Source of the DNA: Williamsia muralis NBRC 105860
GTDB lineage: Bacteria; Actinomycetota; Actinomycetes; Mycobacteriales; Mycobacteriaceae
Direction of reading: 5' to 3'
Assembly: GCF_001598915.1 (NCBI RefSeq)
Contig: NZ_BDAP01000001.1
Span: forward strand, 186,001 to 250,000
Length of the DNA: 64,000 nt
Numbering within the stretch: the stretch's first letter is position 1; the number at the start of each line of letters is the position of its first letter. The notes below the pieces were generated by a model that had not been told where the DNA came from, ran no database searches, and saw only the letters and a program-made list of their open reading frames with translations. This document shows positions 42,930 through 51,300 of the stretch, piece by piece. A program made the position numbers and the translations under genes.

Positions 42930-44027
42930 ATGGCTGAGCGCGGTGCAACACCCAATGTGCCCACGCTGCGCAGGCGAGCCCTGCGCGCGATAAGTCATCT
43001 CTTCAGTCCGTTGGAACCCGACGACTACCTCGAGATGATCAATCCGCTGTGGACCACGAAAGAACTCCGTGGCCGCGTGGAGGAGGTGCGTCCGGAAGGG
43101 GCTGAGGCCGCCACCGTCTGGATTCGTCCGGGTTACGACTGGCCGGGTCACCTGCCGGGACAGTACGTGCGGCTGGGGCTTGTCATCGATGGCGTGTTCT
43201 ATTGGCGCGCTTACTCTTTGACGTCGGACCCGGAGCCGCGTGACGGTTTGATCGGTGTGACACCAAAGCTGGTGGAGAACGGCGTCGTCTCGCCGTACCT
43301 GGTCCAGAAGATCAAGCCGGGCGAGATCGTTCGGTTGGGTGAGATCGAGGGCGTGTTCACCCTTCCCGAGCCGTTGCCCGACAAGATGCTGTTCATCAGT
43401 GCCGGCAGCGGCATCACGCCGATCATGAGCATGCTGCGCAGCCTCGATCACCGCGATGAGGTGCGCGACGTGGTGGTGCTCCATTCCACCCGCACCGAAG
43501 AGCAGTGCATGTTCTTCAAAGACCTTGAAGACATGGACGAGCGGCATGAGGGGCTGCGCCTGATCATCCGGCGAACCGGGGAGGAAGGCCGGATCAAACC
43601 GGAGGACATGGATGATCTCGTCCCGGACTGGCGTGAGCGGGAGACGCTGTGTTCGGGGCCGGGCGAATTGCTGGATGCACTGGTCGAGCACTGGGACCGC
43701 CACGATGTGTCCGACAAGATCCATCTCGAGCGCTTCCAGCCGATCATCGGTGGAGCAGCGGGCGAAGGTGAAGGCGGCAACGTCACCTTCACCAAGAGTA
43801 AGAAGGAAGTCGAGTGTTCCCCGGGAACACCGATTTTGACTGCAGGCGAAGAAGCCGGACTGGAACTGAAGTTCGGATGCCGCATCGGAATCTGTCACAC
43901 CTGTACGGGCACCCTGCGGTCCGGTCAGATCAGGGATCTGCGGACCGGGGATGTCAGCGAACCGATCAACTCGTCGGTGCGTATCTGCGTGAACACCGCC
44001 GAGGGCGACGTCGAAATCGAACTGTAG
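42930..44027 (+). CDS. Ferredoxin reductase partner of the acyl-CoA desaturase (Rv3230c-like)
   Basis: This 365-residue electron-transfer protein should pass electrons from NADPH through FAD and a plant-type 2Fe-2S cluster to the desaturase encoded next. The FAD domain contains YWRAYSLTSDP near residue 92, the NAD(P) domain contains FISAGSGITPIMSMLRSL, and the C-terminal ferredoxin domain has the cluster cysteines in FGCRIGICHTCTG and a later Cys in RICVN. GGAGG precedes ATG 42930. The desaturase starts 17 bases downstream, as in the Rv3230c-desA3 pair. Confidence 0.93.
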   Translation: MAERGATPNVPTLRRRALRAISHLFSPLEPDDYLEMINPLWTTKELRGRVEEVRPEGAEAATVWIRPGYDWPGHLPGQYVRLGLVIDGVFYWRAYSLTSDPEPRDGLIGVTPKLVENGVVSPYLVQKIKPGEIVRLGEIEGVFTLPEPLPDKMLFISAGSGITPIMSMLRSLDHRDEVRDVVVLHSTRTEEQCMFFKDLEDMDERHEGLRLIIRRTGEEGRIKPEDMDDLVPDWRERETLCSGPGELLDALVEHWDRHDVSDKIHLERFQPIIGGAAGEGEGGNVTFTKSKKEVECSPGTPILTAGEEAGLELKFGCRIGICHTCTGTLRSGQIRDLRTGDVSEPINSSVRICVNTAEGDVEIEL

Positions 44028-44044
44028 AACTTTTAGGAGTCACC

Positions 44045-45472
44045 ATGACCATCAACGCCGAACGAATCCGTCCGATCACTCCGGACCCAGAGAACCCGCT
44101 GGCGCATCTGAGTGACGAGACCATCGAACAGCTGGGCAAAGAGTTCGATGCGATCCATGACGAGGTCTACGGCGACCTCGGTGATCGCGACCGCGCCTAC
44201 ATCAAGAACGTCATCGCCACCCAGCGTCAGCTGGCCGTCGCCGGCCGTGTGCTGCTGCTCGGGTCGCGGTCGAAGGTGTCCTGGGTGGCAGGCACCGCGT
44301 GTCTCGGGATGGCCAAGATCCTCGAGAACATGGAGATCGGCCACAACGTGATGCACGGCCAGTGGGACTGGATGAACGATCCGGACATCCACTCGTCGGT
44401 GTGGGACTGGGATACCGCATCCACCGGCGAATCCTGGCGTCACTCGCACAACTACATCCACCACACGTTCACCAACATCCGCGGCAAAGACAAAGATCTC
44501 GGCTACGAGATCATGCGGATCGACCCGCACCAGCCGTGGAACCCGGTGTACCTTGCGCAGCCTTTCTATAACGGGTTGTTGACCGCATTCTTCGAGTGGG
44601 GTGTGGCGCTGCACGACCTCGACCTGGAGGCGATCCGCAAACGCGAGAAGTCGATGTCGGAGCTGTGGCACGACATCAAGGGCATCGGTGTGAAGGCGCG
44701 CCGCCAGGTGATCAAGGACTACATCGGCTGGCCGGCCATCAGCGCCGGCGCATTTGCGCTCACCCAGATCGCATCCGGTGGGCGGATCGAGCAGCCGAAG
44801 ACGTCCCGCCTCGCGCGCAGGCTGCGCCGCGTCCGGGGTGGCAAGGGTGCGGTGGGCAACGTTGCCAACGTGATGGACAAGGCCCTCCCGGGCGTCGAGC
44901 AGACCTTCATCGCGACGTTCGCGGCGGACTTCACGGCGAACATCATCCGCAACGTGTGGGCCCACGCCATCATCTTCTGCGGCCACTTCCCGGACCAGAC
45001 GTACACGTTCAGTCAGAAGGAAACCGAGAACGAGACCCGTGGTGGTTGGTACGTCCGGCAGTTGCTCGGCGCGGCCAACATCGAGGGCAGCCCACTGTTC
45101 CACGTGATCAGTGGAAACCTCGGCTACCAGGTGGAACATCACCTCTACCCGGATATGCCGAGCACTCGTTACTCAGAGGTGGCACCCAAGGTCAAGGACA
45201 TCTGCGAACGGTACGGATTGCCTTACAACACAGGGCCGTTCGGTCAGCAGTGGTTCCAAGTGCACCGCACGATCTTCCGTCTCGCACTGCCGGGCGGAAA
45301 GCCGCGTCCCAAGCCGGGCCCGTTCCAGCGGCCGCCGCACAGCGGATCCGGACAGGACCCCCGGCCGAGCGAAGCGGCTCGTTTCCGTAGTCGCGTCCCG
45401 GCCTCACACCCCAACGCCGGACCGGAGCACGAATCCGGCGGCGTCCAGGTGTCGCCGCCGCCGCGCGACTGA
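44045..45472 (+). CDS. desA3: Acyl-CoA delta-9 desaturase, DesA3-like
   Basis: This membrane di-iron enzyme introduces a double bond into stearoyl-CoA or related acyl-CoA. The 475-residue protein has the three histidine boxes HNVMHGQWDW near 100, HSHNYIHHTF near 138 and QVEHHLYPDMP near 360, with hydrophobic segments between. The last 60 residues form a Pro-rich disordered tail (GGKPRPKPGPFQRPPHSGSG) that is longer than usual. AGGAG precedes ATG 44045. It is the second gene of the reductase-desaturase operon, closed by a strong hairpin at 45492-45534. Confidence 0.93.
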   Translation: MTINAERIRPITPDPENPLAHLSDETIEQLGKEFDAIHDEVYGDLGDRDRAYIKNVIATQRQLAVAGRVLLLGSRSKVSWVAGTACLGMAKILENMEIGHNVMHGQWDWMNDPDIHSSVWDWDTASTGESWRHSHNYIHHTFTNIRGKDKDLGYEIMRIDPHQPWNPVYLAQPFYNGLLTAFFEWGVALHDLDLEAIRKREKSMSELWHDIKGIGVKARRQVIKDYIGWPAISAGAFALTQIASGGRIEQPKTSRLARRLRRVRGGKGAVGNVANVMDKALPGVEQTFIATFAADFTANIIRNVWAHAIIFCGHFPDQTYTFSQKETENETRGGWYVRQLLGAANIEGSPLFHVISGNLGYQVEHHLYPDMPSTRYSEVAPKVKDICERYGLPYNTGPFGQQWFQVHRTIFRLALPGGKPRPKPGPFQRPPHSGSGQDPRPSEAARFRSRVPASHPNAGPEHESGGVQVSPPPRD

Positions 45473-45491
45473 GCGTCGGATCTGAACTACC

Positions 45492-45534
45492 CACCACCGG
45501 TGCATGAGCCGAAGAGGCTCGTGCACCGGTGGTG
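45492..45534 (+). terminator. Terminator after the desaturase operon
   Basis: Arms 45492-45510 and 45516-45534 form a 19-base stem with one mismatch and the loop GAAGA. The stem is very GC-rich and there is no U-tract. Confidence 0.75.
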
Positions 45535-45541
45535 TGCTCGG

Positions 45542-45547
45542 TAGGCT
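45542..45547 (+). promoter_or_regulatory. -10 box of a leaderless hydrolase promoter
   Basis: TAGGCT lies seven bases before ATG 45555. Box and spacer (TAGGCTCGTTTTC) closely resemble those of wzm and dprE1. It sits directly behind the desaturase terminator. Confidence 0.55.
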
Positions 45548-45554
45548 CGTTTTC

Positions 45555-46469
45555 ATGGCACTCGATGATGCGACCACCGCCCTGCTCGCCGAGTTGGCCA
45601 AGGCCGGCGGACCGCCCATCGCCGAACTGAGTCCGGCCCAGGCGCGGTCGGTCAGCACAGCGCTCGGAGACCTCAGCGGAGCCGGTCCACAGCTACACGC
45701 GGTGCGCGACGACACGATTGCGGCCGACGACGGCTACGACATCCCCGTGCGTGTCTACAGCGCATCCGACAGCACTCGCGGCGTCATCGTCTTCTTTCAT
45801 GGTGGCGGTTGGGTGATCGGTTCGGTGGACCAGTACGACGCCCTCTCGCGCCGGTTGGCTCAGGCCACCAATTGTGTTGTGGTGGCGCCCGGTTACCGCC
45901 TTGCACCTGAACACCGGTTTCCGTACGCGGTGCGCGACGCCTGGGACGCGACGATGTGGGCGTCGGCAAGCTGGCCGGACGAGCCGCTCATCGTCGCCGG
46001 CGACAGCGCCGGCGGAAACCTGGCCGCAGTGGTCGCACAGCGGGCGGTGGCCGAATCGGGTCCCCCACTCGCCCTGCAGATCCTGGTTTACCCCGTCACC
46101 GGACACGATGTGAACACCGTGAGTTACCTCGACCCCGCAAATCAGTTGCTGCTGGGTCGCGACACCATGATTTGGTTCTGGGACCACTACGCCCCAGACC
46201 CGGCCACCCGGCTCAGCCCGGAAGCTTCTCCGCTGGAGGGTGACCCGGCCGGCACTCCGCCCGCACTGGTGTTGCTGGCCGAGCACGATGTCCTCAGGGA
46301 CGAGGGCGAGGCCTACGCCTCGTCGATGGCCGATAGGGGAGTACCGGTGCAGTTGACCATCTTCGAGGGACAGATGCACGGGTTCTTTCAGCTGATCAAC
46401 GTGCTCCCCGGCGCCGAGCAGGCGGTGCAGGCGATCGTAAACCATCTGGACACGGTGCTGGGAGCCTGA
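45555..46469 (+). CDS. Alpha/beta hydrolase of the HSL family
   Basis: This 304-residue esterase or lipase has the oxyanion-hole motif FHGGGWVIG near residue 82, the nucleophile in AGDSAGGNLAA near 150, the acid in LAEHDVLRDEG near 244 and the terminal His in GQMHGFFQL near 276. This is the hormone-sensitive-lipase order. There is no signal peptide, so it acts in the cytoplasm on short to medium esters or lipids. Mycobacterial Lip paralogues are numerous, so the substrate is unknown. Confidence 0.92.
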   Translation: MALDDATTALLAELAKAGGPPIAELSPAQARSVSTALGDLSGAGPQLHAVRDDTIAADDGYDIPVRVYSASDSTRGVIVFFHGGGWVIGSVDQYDALSRRLAQATNCVVVAPGYRLAPEHRFPYAVRDAWDATMWASASWPDEPLIVAGDSAGGNLAAVVAQRAVAESGPPLALQILVYPVTGHDVNTVSYLDPANQLLLGRDTMIWFWDHYAPDPATRLSPEASPLEGDPAGTPPALVLLAEHDVLRDEGEAYASSMADRGVPVQLTIFEGQMHGFFQLINVLPGAEQAVQAIVNHLDTVLGA

Positions 46470-46579
46470 CACCACTCGCCCGGCGTGCAGCTCGCGGCCG
46501 GGTGACCTAGCATTGCCGCTGCAGCGGTTCACGTCCACAACTGACTTGATGTCGACACGTGTCCCGCGAGGAGATAGAC

Positions 46580-47626
46580 ATGTCAGAATCCGATTTTGTT
46601 GTCCCCCTTGTGGATATCTCGCCCTACGTGCGGCGCGGAACCGATGAGGAACGCGCAGAGGTCGCCCGGAAGATCGACAAGGCCTGCCGAGAGGTCGGCT
46701 TCATCCAAATCCTTGGTCACGGAATCCCACCCGAGATCACCGACGCGTTCACCGCCGCCATGGACCAGTTCTTCGCGCTCCCACTCGACACGAAGAAGGC
46801 CTACCGCACACCGCCGCGCATCAATCGTGGGTATGCGCCGCCCAAGACCGAATCGTTGTCATTGAGTCTGGGGGTCGAAGCGGCCAACCGGATGAACGAT
46901 TTCTTCGAGGCGTTCAACGTGGGCGTCGCGGCAGCGCAGTACCCCGATCACGATCTGCCGGCCGACGACTATGCCGACAACCTGTGGCCATCTGAGGCCC
47001 CGGAGTTCAAAGCGGGCGTCGAACCCTATTTCGCCGAGGCCGCCAGGGTGGCCCGCACGCTGACACGGGTGTTCGCCGACGCACTCGATCTCGAACCCGA
47101 TTTCTTCGAACGGTTCACCGACCATTCGCTGGATGTGTTGCGTATGAACAACTATGCGCTGCCGCCCGGCGAAGTGGAGCTGGACGGCGAGTTGACCGGG
47201 ATGGGGGAGCACACCGACTACGGCATCGTGACCGTGTTGTGGGCGGACCAGGTCAAAGGGCTGCAGGTGCTTGCGCACGACGGCACGTGGCACGACGTGT
47301 CGCCTGCGGATGGAGCGTTGCTGGTCAACCTCGGCGATCTGATGGCCCGGTGGACCAACGAGCGCTGGATGTCGACGCTGCACCGGGTCAAGCCGCCGAT
47401 CGTCGACGGCACGATCGAGCGGCGCCGTTCGGCCGCCTACTTCCACGACGGCAACATCGACGCCACGATCAGCACGTTGCCCTCGTGTGTGGGCGCCGGG
47501 AGTCGGTACTCGCCGGTGACCGTTGCCGATCACATCGCGGGCAAACTCGCGGGGTCGCGTGCCGGGGTGGCCAACGCTGCTGCCGGACGTGAAGCTGCCC
47601 GCCTGCGGTCGGCAGGCGCCCGCTGA
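46580..47626 (+). CDS. Isopenicillin-N-synthase-like 2-oxoglutarate/Fe(II) oxygenase
   Basis: The 348-residue protein has the DIOX_N domain (VDISPYVRRGTDEERAEVA, VGFIQILGHGIP) and the double-stranded beta-helix. Iron ligands lie in GEHTDYGIVTVLW (His-x-Asp) and STLHRVKPP (His), with the 2-oxoglutarate arginine in RRRSAAYF. GAGGAG precedes ATG 46580, and TAGCAT at about 46508 is a likely -10. No biosynthetic cluster lies next to it, so antibiotic synthesis is not supported. Confidence 0.9.
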   Translation: MSESDFVVPLVDISPYVRRGTDEERAEVARKIDKACREVGFIQILGHGIPPEITDAFTAAMDQFFALPLDTKKAYRTPPRINRGYAPPKTESLSLSLGVEAANRMNDFFEAFNVGVAAAQYPDHDLPADDYADNLWPSEAPEFKAGVEPYFAEAARVARTLTRVFADALDLEPDFFERFTDHSLDVLRMNNYALPPGEVELDGELTGMGEHTDYGIVTVLWADQVKGLQVLAHDGTWHDVSPADGALLVNLGDLMARWTNERWMSTLHRVKPPIVDGTIERRRSAAYFHDGNIDATISTLPSCVGAGSRYSPVTVADHIAGKLAGSRAGVANAAAGREAARLRSAGAR

Positions 47627-47657
47627 TCCGCGAACACTGCACGAGGCGGGACGGGGG

Positions 47658-48674
47658 TCAGAGCCAGTCGCGCTTCTTGAACAGGATGTACAACGCCAGG
47701 ACGGCCACGACGATCACCACAGTGCTGGAGATGAAGCCGCTGTAGTGGTCGAAGCCGGGGTAAGGGATGTTCTGCCCGTAGAACCCGGTGACGGCGGTGG
47801 GCACCGCGATGATCGCGGCCCATCCGGTGAGTTTCTTCATCACCGTGTTCAGGCGCGCGTCCTGCAACGACAAGTTGGTCTCGAAAAGCGTTGTGACCAT
47901 GTCCCGCAACGATTCCGTCCACTCCGTGACGCGCAGGACGTGGTCGTACAGATCCGAGAAGTTTGGATCGAGTTCGCTGGGTGCGTTGTTCTCCAGCCGG
48001 CTTCGCTGGATCATCGCGACCACCTCGCGCATCGGCATCACCACTCGGCGCAGGGAGACAAGGTCTTTGCGGAGTTGATACGTCCGCTGCTGAAGCACCC
48101 GGCTGTTGTACTTGTCGTCGAAGAGCAGCGTCTCGAGGTCCTCGATGCCGTCGTCGAGTCGTTGCACCGCGTCGAAGTGCCCGTCCACCACCACATCGAG
48201 CAGGCCGTGAATGAGCGCGCCGATGCCGTACTGCTGGCCTCCCATCTCCTCCCACCGGGTGGTCACCTCGGACATGTCGAAGTGGTCGGACAGCCGCACG
48301 GTGATCAAGACGTTGTCCTTGATGAACAGCGAGATGCGGTCGCTGTGCAGAGCCGCGCCCTTTCCTGATGTGGGATCGGCATCGACGTGAACGGCATACA
48401 CGGTGACAAAGCGATGGGTGGGGTATGCGGTTGCCTTCACCCTCTCGGCGTCAGCCAACGCGTCCTCCACCGCCCAGGTGTTGAGATCGAGTTCGGCGGC
48501 CAGCTTGCTCAACGCCTCATGGGTGGGATCGACGAGGTCTACCCACACCAATCTGCTGGCGTCGCCGAGGCAATCGGACACCATCTCGAGCGCAAAGTCC
48601 TGCTGTGGTTCGCCGTGTATCCATACCCGGCCATTCACCCTGTCCGTCACGAGCCCATCGTGCCAGTCGCGCAC
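47658..48674 (-). CDS. CorA-family divalent cation transporter with GQN instead of GMN
   Basis: This 338-residue protein should carry Mg2+ or another divalent ion. A large cytosolic domain (1-270) precedes two C-terminal membrane helices, with the basic end LYILFKKRDWL. The pore loop reads GFYGQNIPYPGFDHYSG near residue 298, whereas canonical CorA has YGMN. ZntB-type members also vary here, so ion choice or direction may differ. The start is GTG 48674. It converges with the oxygenase gene. Confidence 0.88.
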   Translation of the reverse strand: MRDWHDGLVTDRVNGRVWIHGEPQQDFALEMVSDCLGDASRLVWVDLVDPTHEALSKLAAELDLNTWAVEDALADAERVKATAYPTHRFVTVYAVHVDADPTSGKGAALHSDRISLFIKDNVLITVRLSDHFDMSEVTTRWEEMGGQQYGIGALIHGLLDVVVDGHFDAVQRLDDGIEDLETLLFDDKYNSRVLQQRTYQLRKDLVSLRRVVMPMREVVAMIQRSRLENNAPSELDPNFSDLYDHVLRVTEWTESLRDMVTTLFETNLSLQDARLNTVMKKLTGWAAIIAVPTAVTGFYGQNIPYPGFDHYSGFISSTVVIVVAVLALYILFKKRDWL

Positions 48675-49268
48675 GTCGGTCGTGCCGCTTAGCTCTAGAG
48701 CAACTGCAGTCTGATTCTAGTTAATTAAACAGTTTTGCGAACAAAATATCCAAAAGGTCTTATTGTCTATTGCTGTGGCGATCATGTCGACTCGACGGGT
48801 AGAGGATTGGACTTCGGCTTGGAGTGTGGACTAAAAGGACGCGGAGAAGCCGCCATCGGCCTTCTTGTCTGGGATGGGCCCAGTCCCGATAGCTCCTGTG
48901 AGATAGACAAATATGCTGGTTGAGGCCTCGTCGAAATTGGAATTGTGCTCGTATCTGTACGTAGTTCGTCATCGGAGGGTTGTCAGATTGGTGGAACAAC
49001 GAATGGTGATACATAGTGATAACCAATTACCATTAACCATCATTAGCCGACCGTACTTGATCTCAGCATTTGTTTGACAACGTGTCTGAATGAGCGTTCA
49101 CTCGAATCAAGCGGCCGGTATCGCGAGAGTTTCACCAGAGTGAGACCACTTGATACGGCCAGGCAAATCGGGGCGCGGGGTCCGCTGTTCGCCAGGTGGA
49201 CGTGAGTGGTGCCTGTCCGAAGTTCGGCAGTCATCGACCTCTGAGACCCAGGATTGGGCTGAAGCCAA
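48675..49268. other. AT-rich 594-base intergenic region
   Basis: The stretch 48715-49080 is far richer in A+T than anything else in the window (for example TTAATTAAACAGTTTTG near 48720 and ATTACCATTAACCATCATTAG near 49025). A 62-codon frame at 48735-48923 lacks a ribosome site and recognisable sequence. AATGGT/ACCATT form an inverted repeat at about 49000-49035. TTTGACA near 49072 could be a -35, but no convincing -10 follows. It may be an upstream control region or foreign DNA. Confidence 0.5.
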
Positions 49269-50591
49269 ATGCGTATGAACCCGCAATACAGACCGGCAAT
49301 CGTCCGCCAAGCTCCCCTGAAGAAGGTGCTCCTGGCCGCGACCTCCGTTGTCGCCATGTCACTTGCCGCAATCACTTTCACCGCCACGACAGCGACAGCT
49401 GCCGCGGTGGCTCCGCCGCTGGGCACCGCTGAGGAGTTCGCGGTACTGGCCTACTCCGGCATCACCAACACCAACACCACCACCATCACAGCCGGCGATA
49501 TCGGGACCACCACGTCGACCATCACCGGTATCGGTCCGGGTGCAAATCAGATCATCCCTTCGCCGACCGTTCGCAGCGTCCCGGATTCGGAGCTCGCGCG
49601 TGGGTCGGCAAACACCGCGTACAACAACATGGGCAGCCAGAGCGGGACCACCCTCGGGGGTGTCGAACTGGGCGGGCGAACACTGTTCAGCGACACGTAC
49701 GACACTGGCGGTGTGCTGGGGCTCACCGGAACCCTCACGCTCGACGGGCAGGGGCGGAACGATGGGGTGTGGATCTTCAAGAGCACCTCTACACTCATCA
49801 CCGCAGCCGGGAGCAGCGTAGTGCTCACCAACGGCGCACAAGCGTGCAATGTCTTTTGGCAGATTCCCACGGCGGCAACCATCGGTACCAACACCGACTT
49901 CGTCGGGACGGTCATCACGAACACCGAGGCCATCACTGCACTTCAAGGTGCCACGATCGACGGTCGCCTCATCTCTCTGAACGCGGCGGTGACGCTGGAC
50001 AACAACACGATCTTCAATTCGGGGTGTGAGGACGAGCCGACGGAAACCACCACGACAACCACAACGACCACGACGCCCGACACCACGACCACGACTGAAG
50101 ACACGACCACCACTGAAGACACGACCACCACCGAGGACACCACCACAACAACGGATACGACCACCACAACTGAAGAGACGACCACCACAACTGAAGAGAC
50201 GACTACCACCGAAGACACCACCACATCTACGACAACGTTGCTGCCCAACGAAAACACCTCGACCACAACGACATTGCCGACGCTGACGTTGCCGTCGATC
50301 CCCGGACTGCCGGCTCTGCCCAACGTCCCGGGTCTACCGAACATCCCGGGCCTGCCCGGAGCACCGGGTGGACCAGGGACACCGGGACAGCCAGGAGCGC
50401 CGGGCTACAACCAGCCGGCACCGGAGTCAGGGGGGTACACCGCACCCCGGGCACCGTCACCGGGTCGTCAGGTTCCCAACGTGCCGCGTGGTTCGGTCAA
50501 CACCGGCGACGGAAGCAGCGCAAGCGCCCTGAGTGTTCAGTGGCTCCAACAATTCGGCCGCGCAACAGCTTCCAGTGTCCAGGTTCCCTGA
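49269..50591 (+). CDS. Secreted DUF3494 (ice-binding-like) protein with Thr-rich stalk
   Basis: The 440-residue precursor has a signal peptide (about 1-46; LKKVLLAATSVVAMSLAAIT) and a DUF3494 beta-solenoid domain (about 50-255). That domain contains EEFAVLAYSGITNTNTTTIT, AGDIGTTTS, GVWIFKSTSTLITAAGSSV, CNVFWQIPTAATIGTNTDF and ALQGATIDGRLISLNAAVTL. Next come about 80 residues of Thr/Glu/Asp repeats (TTTTTED, TTTTEDT), a Pro-Gly collagen-like stretch, and a C-terminus with PRGSVNTGDG. DUF3494 domains bind ice or act as adhesins. There is no LPxTG or terminal membrane segment. Its stop overlaps the sortase start (TGATG). Confidence 0.88.
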   Translation: MRMNPQYRPAIVRQAPLKKVLLAATSVVAMSLAAITFTATTATAAAVAPPLGTAEEFAVLAYSGITNTNTTTITAGDIGTTTSTITGIGPGANQIIPSPTVRSVPDSELARGSANTAYNNMGSQSGTTLGGVELGGRTLFSDTYDTGGVLGLTGTLTLDGQGRNDGVWIFKSTSTLITAAGSSVVLTNGAQACNVFWQIPTAATIGTNTDFVGTVITNTEAITALQGATIDGRLISLNAAVTLDNNTIFNSGCEDEPTETTTTTTTTTTPDTTTTTEDTTTTEDTTTTEDTTTTTDTTTTTEETTTTTEETTTTEDTTTSTTTLLPNENTSTTTTLPTLTLPSIPGLPALPNVPGLPNIPGLPGAPGGPGTPGQPGAPGYNQPAPESGGYTAPRAPSPGRQVPNVPRGSVNTGDGSSASALSVQWLQQFGRATASSVQVP

Positions 50592-51235
50592 TGATTCCGT
50601 CGAACGCGTCGACCGGAAACGGCGGTAGACGCAGAACAGCTCGCCTGTCGGCGGTGCTCGCGGCTATGTTGCTGGCGATCACGGTGCTGGCCACGGGATG
50701 TGCCGGTCAGACGTCGCCTGGCAGCGTCGACGTACCGACGAGGGATGCCGTCGTCAATCCTGCGGTCAACGCCGCCGGGCTGACCAAGTCGATTCCCACC
50801 CGGATCGAGGTTCCTTCGATCGGCGTCGACTCGTCATTGATGGGACTCGGGCTCGATGCAACTGGGGCGATGCAGGTTCCGGCAGAAGGCTTCCCGGCCG
50901 GCTGGTACACCGGCGCGCCGACACCGGGGGAGACTGGCCCGGCAGTCATTGCTGGACACGTGGATTGGGCAGGCGCTCCAGGCGTCTTCTTCGAGCTCGC
51001 CAACCTCGAGCCCGGTGCCGAGATCGCGGTGACGCGTGAAGATGGCAGCATCGCTCGGTTCGAGGTCACCGAGGTGACGACGTTCCCCAAGGACGAGTTC
51101 CCGACGGACCTCGTCTACGGCACGCTCGACTACGCGGGTCTTCGGCTCATCACCTGTGGCGGCGCGTTCGACGAGAGCGCGAGCAGCTACCAGGACAATG
51201 TTGTCGCATTCGCGAAGCTGGTGGGAACCGGCTGA
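50591..51235 (+). CDS. Class F sortase, predicted lipoprotein
   Basis: This 214-residue transpeptidase has a signal sequence with lipobox VLATGCAG (Cys near 37) and a sortase barrel (about 65-212). The His is in VIAGHVDWAGAPG near 122 and the nucleophile in RLITCGGAFDESA near 189. The segment after the Cys reads SSYQDNVVAFAKLVGTG and has no arginine, although sortases normally use a downstream Arg. The ATG 50591 overlaps the stop of the DUF3494 gene by one base, so translation is coupled and the DUF3494 protein is the obvious candidate substrate. Confidence 0.88.
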   Translation: MIPSNASTGNGGRRRTARLSAVLAAMLLAITVLATGCAGQTSPGSVDVPTRDAVVNPAVNAAGLTKSIPTRIEVPSIGVDSSLMGLGLDATGAMQVPAEGFPAGWYTGAPTPGETGPAVIAGHVDWAGAPGVFFELANLEPGAEIAVTREDGSIARFEVTEVTTFPKDEFPTDLVYGTLDYAGLRLITCGGAFDESASSYQDNVVAFAKLVGTG

Positions 51236-51251
51236 CCGACCACCCGATCGC

Positions 51252-51289
51252 ACAAGGCGCGGGACACCTGAGGGTGTTCCGCGCCTTGT
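51252..51289. terminator. Bidirectional terminator between sortase and ddl
   Basis: Arms 51252-51268 and 51273-51289 give a 17-base stem with a single mismatch and a TGAG loop. It lies between convergent stops. Its flanks are AC-rich and GT-rich rather than having a U-tract. Confidence 0.8.
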
Positions 51290-51300
51290 TCGGTCGCTGG

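Noticed and set aside
46580-47626. Part of a beta-lactam biosynthetic cluster
   Set aside because: IPNS-like oxygenases are common outside clusters, and no NRPS or tailoring gene is adjacent.
48735-48923. A 62-codon plus-strand frame in the AT-rich gap
   Set aside because: There is no ribosome site or recognisable sequence, and it could arise by chance.
50038-50230. Possible CRISPR-like or tandem DNA repeat
   Set aside because: The repetition is explained by Thr/Glu/Asp codon repeats within an expressed protein; there are no spacers.
49943-50344. Minus-strand frame rich in valine
   Set aside because: It is the antisense of the Thr-rich repeat of the DUF3494 protein and carries no independent signal.
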